Positions 26,640 through 42,069 are shown, counted from the stretch's first letter. The stretch: DNA of 64,000 nucleotides from Megachile rotundata (GCF_050947335.1 NW_027473528.1:183737-247736); one strand, 5' to 3'. The notes: generated by a model from the letters alone, not told the origin. Numbers and translations are program-made.

Positions 26640-27718
26640 GAGTTAGATTGATATTAATAAGAGTAATAAGTATAGTAATTGTCGTTCTATCGATCATATA
26701 AGCACAATATGGCTAATAATATGAGTTAGATTGATAACAGTGAGTGTAATAAGTATAGTAATTGTCGTTATATCGATCATATAAGCATAATATGGCTAAT
26801 AATATGAGTTAGATTGATATAAATAAGAGTAATGAGTATAGTAATTGTCGTCCAATCGATCATATAAGCATAATATGGCTAATAATATGAGTTAGATTGA
26901 TAATAATGAGAGTAATAAGTATAGTAATTGTCGTTATATCGATCATATAAGCATAATATGCCTAATAATATGAGTTAGATTGACAATAATAAGAGTAATG
27001 AGTATAGTAATTGTCGTCCTATCGATCATATAAGCATAATATGGCTAATAATATGAGTTAGATTGATAATAATAAGAGTAATGAGTATAGCAATTGTCGT
27101 TCTATCGATCATATAGGCGTAATATGGCTAATAATATGAGTTAGTTTGATAACAGTGAGTGTAATAAGTATAGCAATTGTCGTTATATCGATCATATAAG
27201 CATAATATGGCTAATAATATGAGTTAGATTGATAATAATAAGAGTAATGAGTATAGTAATTGTCGTCCTATCGATCATATAAGCATATTATGGCTAATAA
27301 TATGAGTTAGATTGATAATAATAAGAGTAATGTGTATAGCAATTGTCGTCCTATCGATCATATAAGCATAATATGGCTAATAATATGAGTTAGATTGATA
27401 ATAATAAGAGTAATGAGTATAGTAATTGTCGTCCTATCGATCATATAAGCATAATATGGCTAATAATATGAGTTAGATTGATAACAGTGAGTGTAATAAG
27501 TATAGTAATTGTCGCTATATCGATCATATAAGCATAATATGGCTAATAATACGAGTTAGATTGATATAAATAAGAGTAATGAGTATAGTAATTGTCGTCC
27601 AATCGATCATATAAGCATAATATGGCTAATAATGTGAGATAGATTGATAATAATGAGAGTAATAAGAATAGTAATTGTCGTTATATCGACCAAGTAAGCA
27701 TAATATGCCTAATAATAT
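26640..27718 (+). repeat. 13-monomer block, copy 1 of a 15-monomer repeat
   Basis: The order starts with GATATTAATAAGAGTAATAAG at 26640 and recurs at 27885, an offset of 1245 bp (15 x 83). Thirteen monomers match. The two at 27719 (TTAATAAAAAGAG) and 27802 (AATGTGAG) complete the period. Small differences include GACAATAATAAG and CATATAGGCG in this copy. Confidence 0.82.
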
Positions 27719-27884
27719 GAGTTAGATTGTTAATAAAAAGAGTAATACGTAGAGTAATTGTAGTTCTATCGGTCATATAACCAAAATATGGCTAATAATA
27801 TGAGTTAGATTGATAATAATGTGAGTAATAAGTATAGTAATTGTCGTTATATCGATCATATAAGCATAATATGCCTAATAATAT

Positions 27885-28963
27885 GAGTTAGATTGATATT
27901 AATAAGAGTAATAAGTATAGTAATTGTCGTTCTATCGATCATATAAGCACAATATGGCTAATAATATGAGTTAGATTGATAACAGTGAGTGTAATAAGTA
28001 TAGTAATTGTCGTTATATCGATCATATAAGCATAATATGGCTAATAATATGAGTTAGATTGATATAAATAAGAGTAATGAGTATAGTAATTGTCGTCCAA
28101 TCGATCATATAAGCATAATATGGCTAATAATATGAGTTAGATTGATAATAATGAGAGTAATAAGTATAGTAATTGTTGTTATATCGATCATATAAGCATA
28201 ATATCCCTAATAATATGAGTTAGATTGATAATAATAAGTGTAATGAGTATAGTAATTGTCGTCCTATCGATCATATAAGCATAATATGGCTAATAATATG
28301 AGTTAGATTGATAATAATAAGAGTAATGAGTATAGCAATTGTCGTTCTATCGATCATATAAGCGTAATATGGCTAATAATATGAGTTAGTTTGATAACAG
28401 TGAGTGTAATAAGTATAGCAATTGTCGTTATATCGATCATATAAGCATAATATGGCTAATAATATGAGTCAGATTGATAATAATAAGAGTAATGAGTATA
28501 GTAATTGTCGTCCTATCGATCATATAAGCATATTATGGCTAATAATATGAGTTAGATTGATAATAATAAGAGTAATGTGTATAACAATTGTCGTAATATC
28601 GATCATATAAGCATAATATGGCTAATAATGTGAGTTAGATTGATAATAATAAGAGTAATGAGTATAGTAATTGTCGTCCTATCGATCATATAAGCATAAT
28701 ATGGCTAATAATATGAGTTAGATTGATAACAGTGAGTGTAATAAGTATAGTAATTGTCGTTATATCGATCATATAAGCATAATATGGCTAATAATATGAG
28801 TTAGATTGATATAAATAAGAGTAATGAGTATAGTAATTGTCGTCCAATCGATCATATAAGCATAATATGGCTAATAATATGAGATAGATTGATAATAATG
28901 AGAGTAATGAGTATAGTAATTGTCGTTATATCGATCATATAAGCATAATATGCCTAATAATAT
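27885..28963 (+). repeat. 13-monomer block, copy 2 of a 15-monomer repeat
   Basis: Partner of 26640-27718. Private changes include GTTGTTATATCG near 28175, ATATCCCTAAT near 28202 and GTATAACAATTGTCGTAATATCG near 28578. The GATATAAATAAG monomer appears at 28051 and again at 28798, nine monomers later. Confidence 0.8.
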
Positions 28964-29545
28964 GAGTTAGATTGATAATAATAAGAGTAATGAGTATAGT
29001 AATTGTCGTCCTATCGATCATATAAGCATAATATGGCTAATAATATGAGTTAGATTGATAATAATAAGAGTAATGAGTATAGTAATTGTCGTCCTATCGA
29101 TCATATAAGCATAATATGGCTAATAATATGAGTTAGATTGATAATAATAAGAGTAATGAGTATAGTAATTGTCGTCCATCTCGATCATATAAGCATATTA
29201 TGGCTAATAATATGAGTTAGATTGATAATAATAAGAGTAATGTGTATAGTAATTGTCGTCCTATCGATCATATAAGCATAACATGGCTAATAATATGAGT
29301 TAGATTGATAATAATAAGAGTAATGAGTATAGTAATTGTCGTCCTATCGATCATATAAGCATAATATGGCTAATAATATGAGTTAGATTGATATTAATAA
29401 GAGTAATAAGTATAGTAATTGTCGTTATATCGATCATATAAGCATAATATGGCTAATAATATGAGTTAGATTGATAATAATAAGAGTAATGAGTATAGTA
29501 ATTGTCGTCCTATCGATCATATAAGCATAATATGGCTAGTAATAT
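28964..29545 (+). repeat. 7-monomer satellite stretch with a 1-base insertion
   Basis: Seven monomers in 582 bp, that is 7 x 83 plus 1. The extra base lies in GTCCATCTCGATC near 29176. It is the only single-base indel I noticed right of 8.7 kb. No other content. Confidence 0.8.
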
Positions 29546-32500
29546 GAGTTAGATTGATAATAATAAGAGTAATGAGTATAGTAATTGTCGTTATATCGAT
29601 CATATAAGCATAATATGCCTAATAATATGAGTTAGATTGTTAATAAAAAGAGTAATACGTATAGTAATTGTAGTTCTATCGGTCATATGACCATAATATG
29701 GCTAATAATATGGGTTAGATTGATAATAATGTGAGTAATGAGTATAGTAATTGTCGTTCTATCGATCATATAAGCGTAATATGGCTAATAATATGAGTTA
29801 GTTTGATAACAGTGAGTGTAATAAGTATAGTAATTGTCGTTATATCGATCATATAAGCATAATATGGCTAATAATACGAGTTAGATTGATATAAATAAGA
29901 GTAATGAGTATAGTAATTGTCGTCCAATCGATCATATAAGCATAATATGGCTAATAATGTGAGATAGATTGATAATAATGAGAGTAATAAGAATAGTAAT
30001 TGTCGTTATATCGACCAAGTAAGCATAATATGCCTAATAATATGAGTTAGATTGATAATAATAAGAGTAATGAATATAGTAATTGTCGTCCTATCGATCA
30101 TATAAGCATAATATGGCTAGTAATATGAGTTAGATTGATAATAATAAGAGTAATGAGTATAGTAATTGTCGTCCTATCGATCATATAAGCATAATATGGC
30201 TAATAATATGAGTTAGATTGATAATAATAAGAGTAATGAGTATAGTAATTGTCGTTATATCGATCATATAAGCATAATATGGCTAATAATATGAGTTAGA
30301 TTGATAATAATGAGAGTAATAAGTATAGTAATTGTCGTTATATCGATCATATAAGCATAATATGCCTAATAATATGAGTTAGATTGATAATAATAAGAGT
30401 AATGAGTATAGTAATTGTCGTCCTATCGATCATATAAGCATAGTATGGCTAATAATATGAGTTAGATTGATAATAATAAGAGTAATGAGTATAGCAATTG
30501 TCGTTCTATCGATCATATAAGCGTAATATGGCTAATAATATGAGTTAGTTTGATAACAGTGAGTGTAATAAGTATAGCAATTGTCGTTATATCGATCATA
30601 TAAGCATAATATGGCTAATAATATGAGTTAGATTGATAATAATAAGAGTAATGAGTATAGTAATTGTCGTCCTATCGATCATATAAGCATATTATGGCTA
30701 ATAATATGAGTTAGATTGATAATAATAAGAGTAATGTGTATAGCAATTGTCGTCCTATCGATCATATAAGCATAATATGGCTAATAATATGAGATAGATT
30801 GATAATAATGATAGTAATGAGTATAGTAATTGTCGTTATATCGATCATATAAGCATAATATGCCTAATAATATGAGTTAGATTGATAATAATAAGAGTAA
30901 TGAGTATAGTAATTGTCGTCCTATCGATCATATAAGCATGATATGGCTAATAATATGAGTTAGATTGATAATAATAAGAGTAATGAGTATAGTAATTGTC
31001 GTCCTATCGATCATATAAGCATAATATGGCTAATAATATGAGTTAGATTGATAACAGTGAGTGTAATAAGTATAGTAATTGTCGTTATATCGATCATATA
31101 AGTATAATATGGCTAATAATATGAGTTAGATTGATAATAATAAGAGTAATGAGTATAGTAATTGTCGTCCAATCGATCATATAAGCATAATATGGCTAAT
31201 AATATGAGTTAGATTGATAATAATGAGAGTAATAAGTATAGTAATTGTCGTTATATCGATCATATAAGCATAATATGCCTAAGAATATGAGTTAGATTGA
31301 TAATAATAAGAGTAATGAGTATAGTAATTGTCGTCCTATCGATCATATAAGCATAATATGGCTAATAATATGAGTTAGATTGATAATAATAAGAGTAATG
31401 AGTATAGTAATTGTCGTCCTATCGATCATATAAGCGTAATATGGCTAATAATATGAGTTAGTTTGATAACAGTGAGTGTAATAACTATAGCAATTGTCGT
31501 TATATCGATCATATAAGCATAATATGGCTAATAATATGAGTTAGATTGATAATAATAAGAGTAATGAGTATAGTAATTGTCGTCCTATCGATCATATAAG
31601 CATAATATGGCTAATAATATGAGTTAGATTGATATTAATAAAAGTAATAAGTATAGTAATTGTCGTTCTATCGATCATATAAGCACAATATGGGTAATAA
31701 CATGAGTTAGATTGATAATAATGAGAGTAATAAGTATAGTAATTGTCGTTCTATCGGTCATATAACCATAATATGGCTAATAATATGAGTTAGATTGATA
31801 ATAATGAGAGTAATAAGAATAGTAATTGTCGTTATATCGACCAAGTAAGCATAATATGCCTAATAATATGAGTTAGATTGATAATAATAAGAGTAATGAA
31901 TATAGTAATTGTCGTCCTATCGATCATATAAGCATAATATGGCTAGTAATATGAGTTAGATTGATAATAATAAGAGTAATGAGTATAGTAATTGTCGTTA
32001 TATCGATCATATAAGCATAATATGCCTAATAATATGAGTTAGATTGTTAATGAAAAGAGTAATACGTATAGTAATTGTAGTTCTATCGGTCATATGACCA
32101 TAATATGGCTAATAATATGGGTTAGATTGATAATAATGTGAGTAATGAGTATAGTAATTGTCGTTCTATCGATCATATAAGCGTAATATGGCTAATAATA
32201 TGAGTTAGTTTGATAACAGTGAGTGTAATAAGTATAGTAATTGTCGTTATATCGATCATATAAGCATAATATGGCTAATAATACGAGTTAGATTGATATA
32301 AATAAGAGTAATGAGTATAGTAATTGTCGTCCAATCGATCATATAAGCATAATATGGCTAATAATGTGAGATAGATTGATAATAATGAGAGTAATAAGAA
32401 TAGTAATTGTCGTTATATCGACCAAGTAAGCATAATATGCCTAATAATATGAGTTAGATTGATAATAATAAGAGTAATGAATATAGTAATTGTCGTCCTA

Positions 32501-34691
32501 TCGATCATATAAGCATAATATGGCTAGTAATATGAGTTAGATTGATAATAATAAGAGTAATGAGTATAGTAATTGTCGTCCTATCGATCATATAAGCATA
32601 ATATGGCTAATAATATGAGTTAGATTGATAATAATAAGAGTAATGAGTATAGTAATTGTCGTTATATCGATCATATAAGCATAATATGCCTAATAATATG
32701 AGTTAGATTGTTAATAAAAAGAGTAATACGTAGAGTAATTGTAGTTCTATCGGTCATATAACCAAAATATGGCTAATAATATGAGTTAGATTGATAATAA
32801 TGTGAGTAATAAGTATAGTAATTGTCGTTATATCGATCATATAAGCATAATATGGCTAATAATATGAGTTAGATTGATATAAATAAGAGTAATGAGTATA
32901 GTAATTGTCGTCCAATCGATCATATAAGCATAATATGGCTAATAATATGAGTTAGATTGATAATAATGAGAGTAATAAGTATAGTAATTGTCGTTATATC
33001 GATCATATAAGCATAATATGCCTAATAATATGAGTTAGATTGATAATAATAAGAGTAATGAGTATAGTAATTGTCGTCCTATCGATCATATAAGCATAAT
33101 ATGGCTAATAATATGAGTTAGATTGATAATAATAAGAGTAATGAGTATAGCAATTGTCGTTCTATCGATCATATAAGCGTAATATGGCTAATAATATGAG
33201 TTAGTTTGATAACAGTGAGTGTAATAAGTATAGCAATTGTCGTTATATCGATCATATAAGCATAATATGGCTAATAATATGAGTTAGATTGATAATAATA
33301 AGAGTAATGAGTATAGTAATTGTCGTCCTATCGATCATATAAGCATATTATGGCTAATAATATGAGTTAGATTGATAATAATAAGAGTAATGTGTATAGC
33401 AATTGTCGTCCTATCGATCATATAAGCATAATATGGCTAATAATATGAGATAGATTGATAATAATGAGAGTAATGAGTATAGTAATTGTCGTTATATCGA
33501 TCATATAAGCATAATATGCCTAATAATATGAGTTAGATTGATAATAATAAGAGTAATGAGTATAGTAATTGTCGTCCTATCGATCATATAAGCATAATAT
33601 GGCTAATAATATGAGTTAGATTGATAATAATAAGAGTAATGAGTATAGTAATTGTCGTCCTATCGATCATATAAGCATAATATGGCTAATAATATGAGTT
33701 AGATTGATAATAATAAGAGTAATGAGTATAGTAATTGTCGTCCTATCGATCATATAAGCGTAATATGGCTAATAATATGAGTTAGTTTGATAACAGTGAG
33801 TGTAATAAGTATAGCAATTGTCGTTATATCGATCATATAGGCATAATATGGCTAATAATATGAGTTAGATTGATAATAATAAGAGTAATGAGTATAGTAA
33901 TTGTCGTCCTATTGATCATATAAGCATATTATGGCTAATAATATGAGTTAGATTGATAATAATAAGAGTAATGTGTATAGTAATTGTCGTCCTATCGATC
34001 ATATAAGCATATTATGGCTAATAATATGAGTTAGATTGATAATAATAAGAGTAATGAGTATAGTAATTGTCGTCCTATCGATCATATAAGCATAATATGG
34101 CTAATAATATGAGTTAGATTGATATTAATAAGAGTAATAAGTATAGTAATTGTCGTCCTATCGATCATATAAGCATAATATGGCTAATAATATGAGTTAG
34201 ATTGATAATAATAAGAGTAATGAGTATAGTAATTGTCGTTCTATCGATCATATAAGCATAATATGGCTAATAATATGAGTTAGATTGATAATAATAAGAC
34301 TAATGAGTATAGTAATTGTCGTCCTATCGATCATATAAGCATAATATGGCTAATAATATGAGTTAGATTGATAATAATAAGAGTAATAAGTATAGTAATT
34401 GTCGTTCTATCGGTCATATAACCATAATATGTCTAATAATATGAGTTAGATTGATAATAGTTAGTGTAATAAGTATAGTAATTGTCGTTCTATCGGTCAT
34501 ATAACCATAATATGGCTAATAATATGAGTTAGTTTGATAACAGTGAGTGTAATAAGTATAGTAATTGTCGTTATATCGATCATATAAGTATAATATGGCT
34601 AATAATATGAGTTAGATTGATAATAATAAGAGTAATGAGTATAGTAATTGTCGTCCAATCGATCATATAAGCATAATATGGCTAATAATAT
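29546..34691 (+). repeat. R block, copy 1
   Basis: Sixty-two monomers. 29546-30707 matches 35931-37092 (offset 6385 bp) and 30874-34691 matches 37093-40910 (offset 6219 bp, 46 monomers, no indel). Two extra monomers, at 30708 and 30791, account for the offset change. Markers are the TTAATAAAAAGAG monomer with GTATAG (29629), CATAGTATGG (30430), TTAATGAAAAGAG (32047), the second TTAATAAAAAGAG with GTAGAG (32710) and AATAAGACTAATGAG (34298). Confidence 0.87.
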
Positions 34692-35930
34692 GAGTTAGAT
34701 TGATAATAATAAGAGTAATGAATATAGTAATTGTCGTCCTATCGATCATATAAGCATAATATGGCTAGTAATATGAGTTAGATTGATAATAATAAGAGTA
34801 ATGAGCATAGTAATTGTCGTCCTATCGATCATATAAGCATAATATGGCTAATAATATGAGTTAGATTGATATTAATAAGAGTAATAAGTATAGTAATTGT
34901 CGTTCTATCGATCATATAAGCACAATATGGGTAATAATATGAGTTAGATTGATAATAATGAGAGTAATAAGTATAGTAATTGTCGTTCTATCGGTCATAT
35001 AACCATAATATGGCTAATAATATGAGTTAGATTGATAATAATAAGAGTAATGAGTATAGTAATTGTTGTCCTATCGATCATATAAGCATATTATGGCTAA
35101 TAATATGAGTTAGATTCATAATAATAAGAGGAATGTGTATAGCAATTGTCGTCCTATCGATCATATAACCATAATATGGCGAATAATATGAGTTAGATTG
35201 ATAATAATGAGAGTAATAAGTATAGTAATTGTCGTTATATCGATCATATAAGCATAATATGCCTAAGAATATGAGTTAGATTGATAATAATAAGAGTAAT
35301 GAGTATAGTAATTGTCGTCCTATCGATCATATAAGCATAATATGGCTAATAATATGAGTTAGATTGATAATAATAAGAGTAATGAGTATAGTAATTGTCG
35401 TTATATCGATCATATAAGCATAATATGGCTAATAATATGAGTTAGATTGATAATAAGAGTAATGAGTATAGTAATTGTAGTTCTATCGATCATATCTACA
35501 TAATATGGTTAATAATATGAGTTAGATTCATAATAATAAGTGTAATAAGTATAGTGATTGTCGTTCTATCGAGCAAATTTGCATAATATGGTTAATAATA
35601 TGAGTTAGATTGATAACATTGGGTGTAATAAGTATAGTAATTGTAGTTCTATCGGTCATTGAAGCATAATATGGCTAATAATATGAGTTAGATTGATAAT
35701 AAGAGTAATGAGTATAGTAATTGTAGTTCTATCGATCATATCTGCATAATATGGTTAATAATATGAGTTAGATTCATAATAATAAGTGTAATAACTATAG
35801 TAATTGTCGTTCTATCGATCATATAAGCATAATATGGCTAATGATATGAGTTAGAGTGATAATACTAAGTGTAGTGAGTATAGTAATTCTCATTCTATCG
35901 ATCGTATAAGCATAATATGGCTAATAATAT
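34692..35930 (+). repeat. F block, copy 1 (ends in a D-rich cassette)
   Basis: Fifteen monomers in 1239 bp, two of them 80 bp long. The first nine are A/C type. The last six, 35439-35930, form a cassette with TGTAGTTCTATCG, ATATCTACATAATATGGTTAAT, GAGCAAATTTGC (35571), GATAACATTGGG (35612) and a closing D monomer at 35848 with ATCGATCGTATAAG. The block recurs at 50287-51525 (offset 15595 bp) and, with changes, at 62568-64000. Confidence 0.87.
35439..35930 (+). repeat. D-type cassette inside F copy 1
   Basis: Six monomers, starting at 35439 (80 bp), 35519, 35602, 35685 (80 bp), 35765 and 35848. They share GGTTAATAATATG and TGTAGTTC variants with the left-hand domain at 1-3691 rather than with their neighbours. 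The change back to A/B/C/P type at 35931 is abrupt and keeps the register. Confidence 0.85.
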
Positions 35931-38900
35931 GAGTTAGATTGATAATAATAAGAGTAATGAGTATAGTAATTGTCGTTATATCGATCATATAAGCATAATA
36001 TGCCTAATAATATGAGTTAGATTGTTAATAAAAAGAGTAATACGTATAGTAATTGTAGTTCTATCGGTCATATGACCATAATATGGCTAATAATATGGGT
36101 TAGATTGATAATAATGTGAGTAATGAGTATAGTAATTGTCGTTCTATCGATCATATAAGCGTAATATGGCTAATAATATGAGTTAGTTTGATAACAGTGA
36201 GTGTAATAAGTATAGTAATTGTCGTTATATCGATCATATAAGCATAATATGGCTAATAATACGAGTTAGATTGATATAAATAAGAGTAATGAGTATAGTA
36301 ATTGTCGTCCAATCGATCATATAAGCATAATATGGCTAATAATGTGAGATAGATTGATAATAATGAGAGTAATAAGAATAGTAATTGTCGTTATATCGAC
36401 CAAGTAAGCATAATATGCCTAATAATATGAGTTAGATTGATAATAATAAGAGTAATGAATATAGTAATTGTCGTCCTATCGATCATATAAGCATAATATG
36501 GCTAGTAATATGAGTTAGATTGATAATAATAAGAGTAATGAGTATAGTAATTGTCGTCCTATCGATCATATAAGCATAATATGGCTAATAATATGAGTTA
36601 GATTGATAATAATAAGAGTAATGAGTATAGTAATTGTCGTTATATCGATCATATAAGCATAATATGGCTAATAATATGAGTTAGATTGATAATAATGAGA
36701 GTAATAAGTATAGTAATTGTCGTTATATCGATCATATAAGCATAATATGCCTAATAATATGAGTTAGATTGATAATAATAAGAGTAATGAGTATAGTAAT
36801 TGTCGTCCTATCGATCATATAAGCATAGTATGGCTAATAATATGAGTTAGATTGATAATAATAAGAGTAATGAGTATAGCAATTGTCGTTCTATCGATCA
36901 TATAAGCGTAATATGGCTAATAATATGAGTTAGTTTGATAACAGTGAGTGTAATAAGTATAGCAATTGTCGTTATATCGATCATATAAGCATAATATGGC
37001 TAATAATATGAGTTAGATTGATAATAATAAGAGTAATGAGTATAGTAATTGTCGTCCTATCGATCATATAAGCATATTATGGCTAATAATATGAGTTAGA
37101 TTGATAATAATAAGAGTAATGAGTATAGTAATTGTCGTCCTATCGATCATATAAGCATAATATGGCTAATAATATGAGTTAGATTGATAATAATAAGAGT
37201 AATGAGTATAGTAATTGTCGTCCTATCGATCATATAAGCATAATATGGCTAATAATATGAGTTAGATTGATAACAGTGAGTGTAATAAGTATAGTAATTG
37301 TCGTTATATCGATCATATAAGTATAATATGGCTAATAATATGAGTTAGATTGATAATAATAAGAGTAATGAGTATAGTAATTGTCGTCCAATCGATCATA
37401 TAAGCATAATATGGCTAATAATATGAGTTAGATTGATAATAATGAGAGTAATAAGTATAGTAATTGTCGTTATATCGATCATATAAGCATAATATGCCTA
37501 AGAATATGAGTTAGATTGATAATAATAAGAGTAATGAGTATAGTAATTGTCGTCCTATCGATCATATAAGCATAATATGGCTAATAATATGAGTTAGATT
37601 GATAATAATAAGAGTAATGAGTATAGTAATTGTCGTCCTATCGATCATATAAGCGTAATATGGCTAATAATATGAGTTAGTTTGATAACAGTGAGTGTAA
37701 TAACTATAGCAATTGTCGTTATATCGATCATATAAGCATAATATGGCTAATAATATGAGTTAGATTGATAATAATAAGAGTAATGAGTATAGTAATTGTC
37801 GTCCTATCGATCATATAAGCATAATATGGCTAATAATATGAGTTAGATTGATATTAATAAAAGTAATAAGTATAGTAATTGTCGTTCTATCGATCATATA
37901 AGCACAATATGGGTAATAACATGAGTTAGATTGATAATAATGAGAGTAATAAGAATAGTAATTGTCGTTCTATCGGTCATATAACCATAATATGGCTAAT
38001 AATATGAGTTAGATTGATAATAATGAGAGTAATAAGAATAGTAATTGTCGTTATATCGACCAAGTAAGCATAATATGCCTAATAATATGAGTTAGATTGA
38101 TAATAATAAGAGTAATGAATATAGTAATTGTCGTCCTATCGATCATATAAGCATAATATGGCTAGTAATATGAGTTAGATTGATAATAATAAGAGTAATG
38201 AGTATAGTAATTGTCGTTATATCGATCATATAAGCATAATATGCCTAATAATATGAGTTAGATTGTTAATGAAAAGAGTAATACGTATAGTAATTGTAGT
38301 TCTATCGGTCATATGACCATAATATGGCTAATAATATGGGTTAGATTGATAATAATGTGAGTAATGAGTATAGTAATTGTCGTTCTATCGATCATATAAG
38401 CGTAATATGGCTAATAATATGAGTTAGTTTGATAACAGTGAGTGTAATAAGTATAGTAATTGTCGTTATATCGATCATATAAGCATAATATGGCTAATAA
38501 TACGAGTTAGATTGATATAAATAAGAGTAATGAGTATAGTAATTGTCGTCCAATCGATCATATAAGCATAATATGGCTAATAATGTGAGATAGATTGATA
38601 ATAATGAGAGTAATAAGAATAGTAATTGTCGTTATATCGACCAAGTAAGCATAATATGCCTAATAATATGAGTTAGATTGATAATAATAAGAGTAATGAA
38701 TATAGTAATTGTCGTCCTATCGATCATATAAGCATAATATGGCTAGTAATATGAGTTAGATTGATAATAATAAGAGTAATGAGTATAGTAATTGTCGTCC
38801 TATCGATCATATAACCATAATATGGCTAATAATATGAGTTAGATTGATAATAATAAGAGTAATGAGTATAGTAATTGTCGTTATATCGATCATATAAGCA

Positions 38901-41242
38901 TAATATGCCTAATAATATGAGTTAGATTGTTAATAAAAAGAGTAATACGTAGAGTAATTGTAGTTCTATCGGTCATATAACCAAAATATGGCTAATAATA
39001 TGAGTTAGATTGATAATAATGTGAGTAATAAGTATAGTAATTGTCGTTATATCGATCATATAAGCATAATATGGCTAATAATATGAGTTAGATTGATATA
39101 AATAAGAGTAATGAGTATAGTAATTGTCGTCCAATCGATCATATAAGCATAATATGGCTAATAATATGAGTTAGATTGATAATAATGAGAGTAATAAGTA
39201 TAGTAATTGTCGTTATATCGATCATATAAGCATAATATGCCTAATAATATGAGTTAGATTGATAATAATAAGAGTAATGAGTATAGTAATTGTCGTCCTA
39301 TCGATCATATAAGCATAATATGGCTAATAATATGAGTTAGATTGATAATAATAAGAGTAATGAGTATAGCAATTGTCGTTCTATCGATCATATAAGCGTA
39401 ATATGGCTAATAATATGAGTTAGTTTGATAACAGTGAGTGTAATAAGTATAGCAATTGTCGTTATATCGATCATATAAGCATAATATGGCTAATAATATG
39501 AGTTAGATTGATAATAATAAGAGTAATGAGTATAGTAATTGTCGTCCTATCGATCATATAAGCATATTATGGCTAATAATATGAGTTAGATTGATAATAA
39601 TAAGAGTAATGTGTATAGCAATTGTCGTCCTATCGATCATATAAGCATAATATGGCTAATAATATGAGATAGATTGATAATAATGAGAGTAATGAGTATA
39701 GTAATTGTCGTTATATCGATCATATAAGCATAATATGCCTAATAATATGAGTTAGATTGATAATAATAAGAGTAATGAGTATAGTAATTGTCGTCCTATC
39801 GATCATATAAGCATAATATGGCTAATAATATGAGTTAGATTGATAATAATAAGAGTAATGAGTATAGTAATTGTCGTCCTATCGATCATATAAGCATAAT
39901 ATGGCTAATAATATGAGTTAGATTGATAATAATAAGAGTAATGAGTATAGTAATTGTCGTCCTATCGATCATATAAGCGTAATATGGCTAATAATATGAG
40001 TTAGTTTGATAACAGTGAGTGTAATAAGTATAGCAATTGTCGTTATATCGATCATATAGGCATAATATGGCTAATAATATGAGTTAGATTGATAATAATA
40101 AGAGTAATGAGTATAGTAATTGTCGTCCTATCGATCATATAAGCATATTATGGCTAATAATATGAGTTAGATTGATAATAATAAGAGTAATGTGTATAGT
40201 AATTGTCGTCCTATCGATCATATAAGCATATTATGGCTAATAATATGAGTTAGATTGATAATAATAAGAGTAATGAGTATAGTAATTGTCGTCCTATCGA
40301 TCATATAAGCATAATATGGCTAATAATATGAGTTAGATTGATATTAATAAGAGTAATAAGTATAGTAATTGTCGTCCTATCGATCATATAAGCATAATAT
40401 GGCTAATAATATGAGTTAGATTGATAATAATAAGAGTAATGAGTATAGTAATTGTCGTTCTATCGATCATATAAGCATAATATGGCTAATAATATGAGTT
40501 AGATTGATAATAATAAGACTAATGAGTATAGTAATTGTCGTCCTATCGATCATATAAGCATAATATGGCTAATAATATGAGTTAGATTGATAATAATAAG
40601 AGTAATAAGTATAGTAATTGTCGTTCTATCGGTCATATAACCATAATATGTCTAATAATATGAGTTAGATTGATAATAGTTAGTGTAATAAGTATAGTAA
40701 TTGTCGTTCTATCGGTCATATAACCATAATATGGCTAATAATATGAGTTAGTTTGATAACAGTGAGTGTAATAAGTATAGTAATTGTCGTTATATCGATC
40801 ATATAAGTATAATATGGCTAATAATATGAGTTAGATTGATAATAATAAGAGTAATGAGTATAGTAATTGTCGTCCAATCGATCATATAAGCATAATATGG
40901 CTAATAATATGAGTTAGATTGATAATAATAAGAGTAATGTGTATAGCAATTGTCGTCCTATCGATCATATAAGCATAATATGGCTAATAATATGAGTTAG
41001 ATTGATAATAATAAGAGTAATGAGTATAGTAATTGTCGTCCTATCGATCATATAAGCATAATATGGCTAATAATATGAGTTAGATTGATATTAATAAAAG
41101 TAATAAGTATAGTAATTGTCGTTCTATCGATCATATAAGCACAATATGGGTAATAACATGAGTTAGATTGATAATAATGAGAGTAATAAGTATAGTAATT
41201 GTCGTTCTATCGGTCATATAACCATAATATGGCTAATAATAT
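35931..41242 (+). repeat. R block, copy 2 (64 monomers)
   Basis: These 5312 bp (64 x 83) match 57173-62484 at a constant offset of 21242 bp with no indel. Shared markers, in order, are TTAATAAAAAGAG (36024), GGGTTAG, ACGAGTTAG (36263), GTGAGATAG, CATAGTATGG (near 36829), TTAATGAAAAGAG (38265), TTAATAAAAAGAG with GTAGAG (38929), AATAAGACTAATGAG (40517) and GATAATAGTTAGTG (near 40672). Differences are single bases, for example CATATAACC near 38812 where copy 3 has CATATAAGC. Confidence 0.88.
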
Positions 41243-41491
41243 GAGTTAGATTGATAATAATAAGAGTAATGTGTATAGCAATTGTCGTCCTATCGATCAT
41301 ATAAGCATAATATGGCTAATAATATGAGTTAGATTGATAATACTAAGAGTAGTGAGTATAGTAATTGTCGTCCAATCGATCATATAAGCATATTATGGCT
41401 AATAATATGAGTTAGATTGATAATAATAAGAGTAATGTGTATAGTAATTGTCGTCCTATCGATCATATAAGCATATTATGGCTAATAATAT
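41243..41491 (+). repeat. Three transition monomers including a D/A hybrid
   Basis: These three monomers join R copy 2 to E copy 1. The middle one, at 41326, starts as D (GATAATACTAAGAGTAGTG) but continues as A type (TTGTCGTCCAATCG and CATATTATGG). That looks like a crossover inside a single monomer. The flanking monomers are A type with AATGTGTATAG. Confidence 0.8.
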
Positions 41492-42069
41492 GAGTTAGAT
41501 TGATAATACTAAGAGTAGTGAGTATAGTAATTGTAGTTCTATCGATCATTTAAGCATAATATGGCTTATAATATCAGTTAGATTGATAATAATAACAGTA
41601 ATAAGTATAGTAATTGTCGTTCTATCGATAATATAAGCATAATATGGCTAATAATATGAGATAGATTGATAATACTAAGAGTAGTGAGTATAGTAATTCT
41701 CGTTCTATCGATTATAGAAGCTTAATATGGCTAATAATATGAGTTAGATTGATAATAATAAGAGTAATAAGTATAGTAATTGTCGTTCTATCGATCATTG
41801 AAGCATAATATGGCTAATAATATGAGTTAGATTGATAATAAGGGTAATGAGTATAGTAATTGTAGTTCTATCGATCATATCTGCATAATATGGTTAATAA
41901 TATGAGTTAGATTCATAATAATAAGTGTAATAAGTATAGTAATTGTCGTTCTATCGATCATATAAGCATAATATGGCTAATAATATGAGTTAGAGTGATA
42001 ATACTAAGAGTAGTGAGTATAGTAATTCTCATTCTATCGATCATATAAGCATAATATGGCTAATAATAT
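41492..42069 (+). repeat. D-type cassette inside E copy 1
   Basis: Seven monomers (578 bp, one short by 3 bp). D monomers lie at 41492, 41658 and 41987, each separated by non-D monomers. The ATAACAGTAATAAG monomer at 41575 is of the kind seen in 1-3691. Confidence 0.83.
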
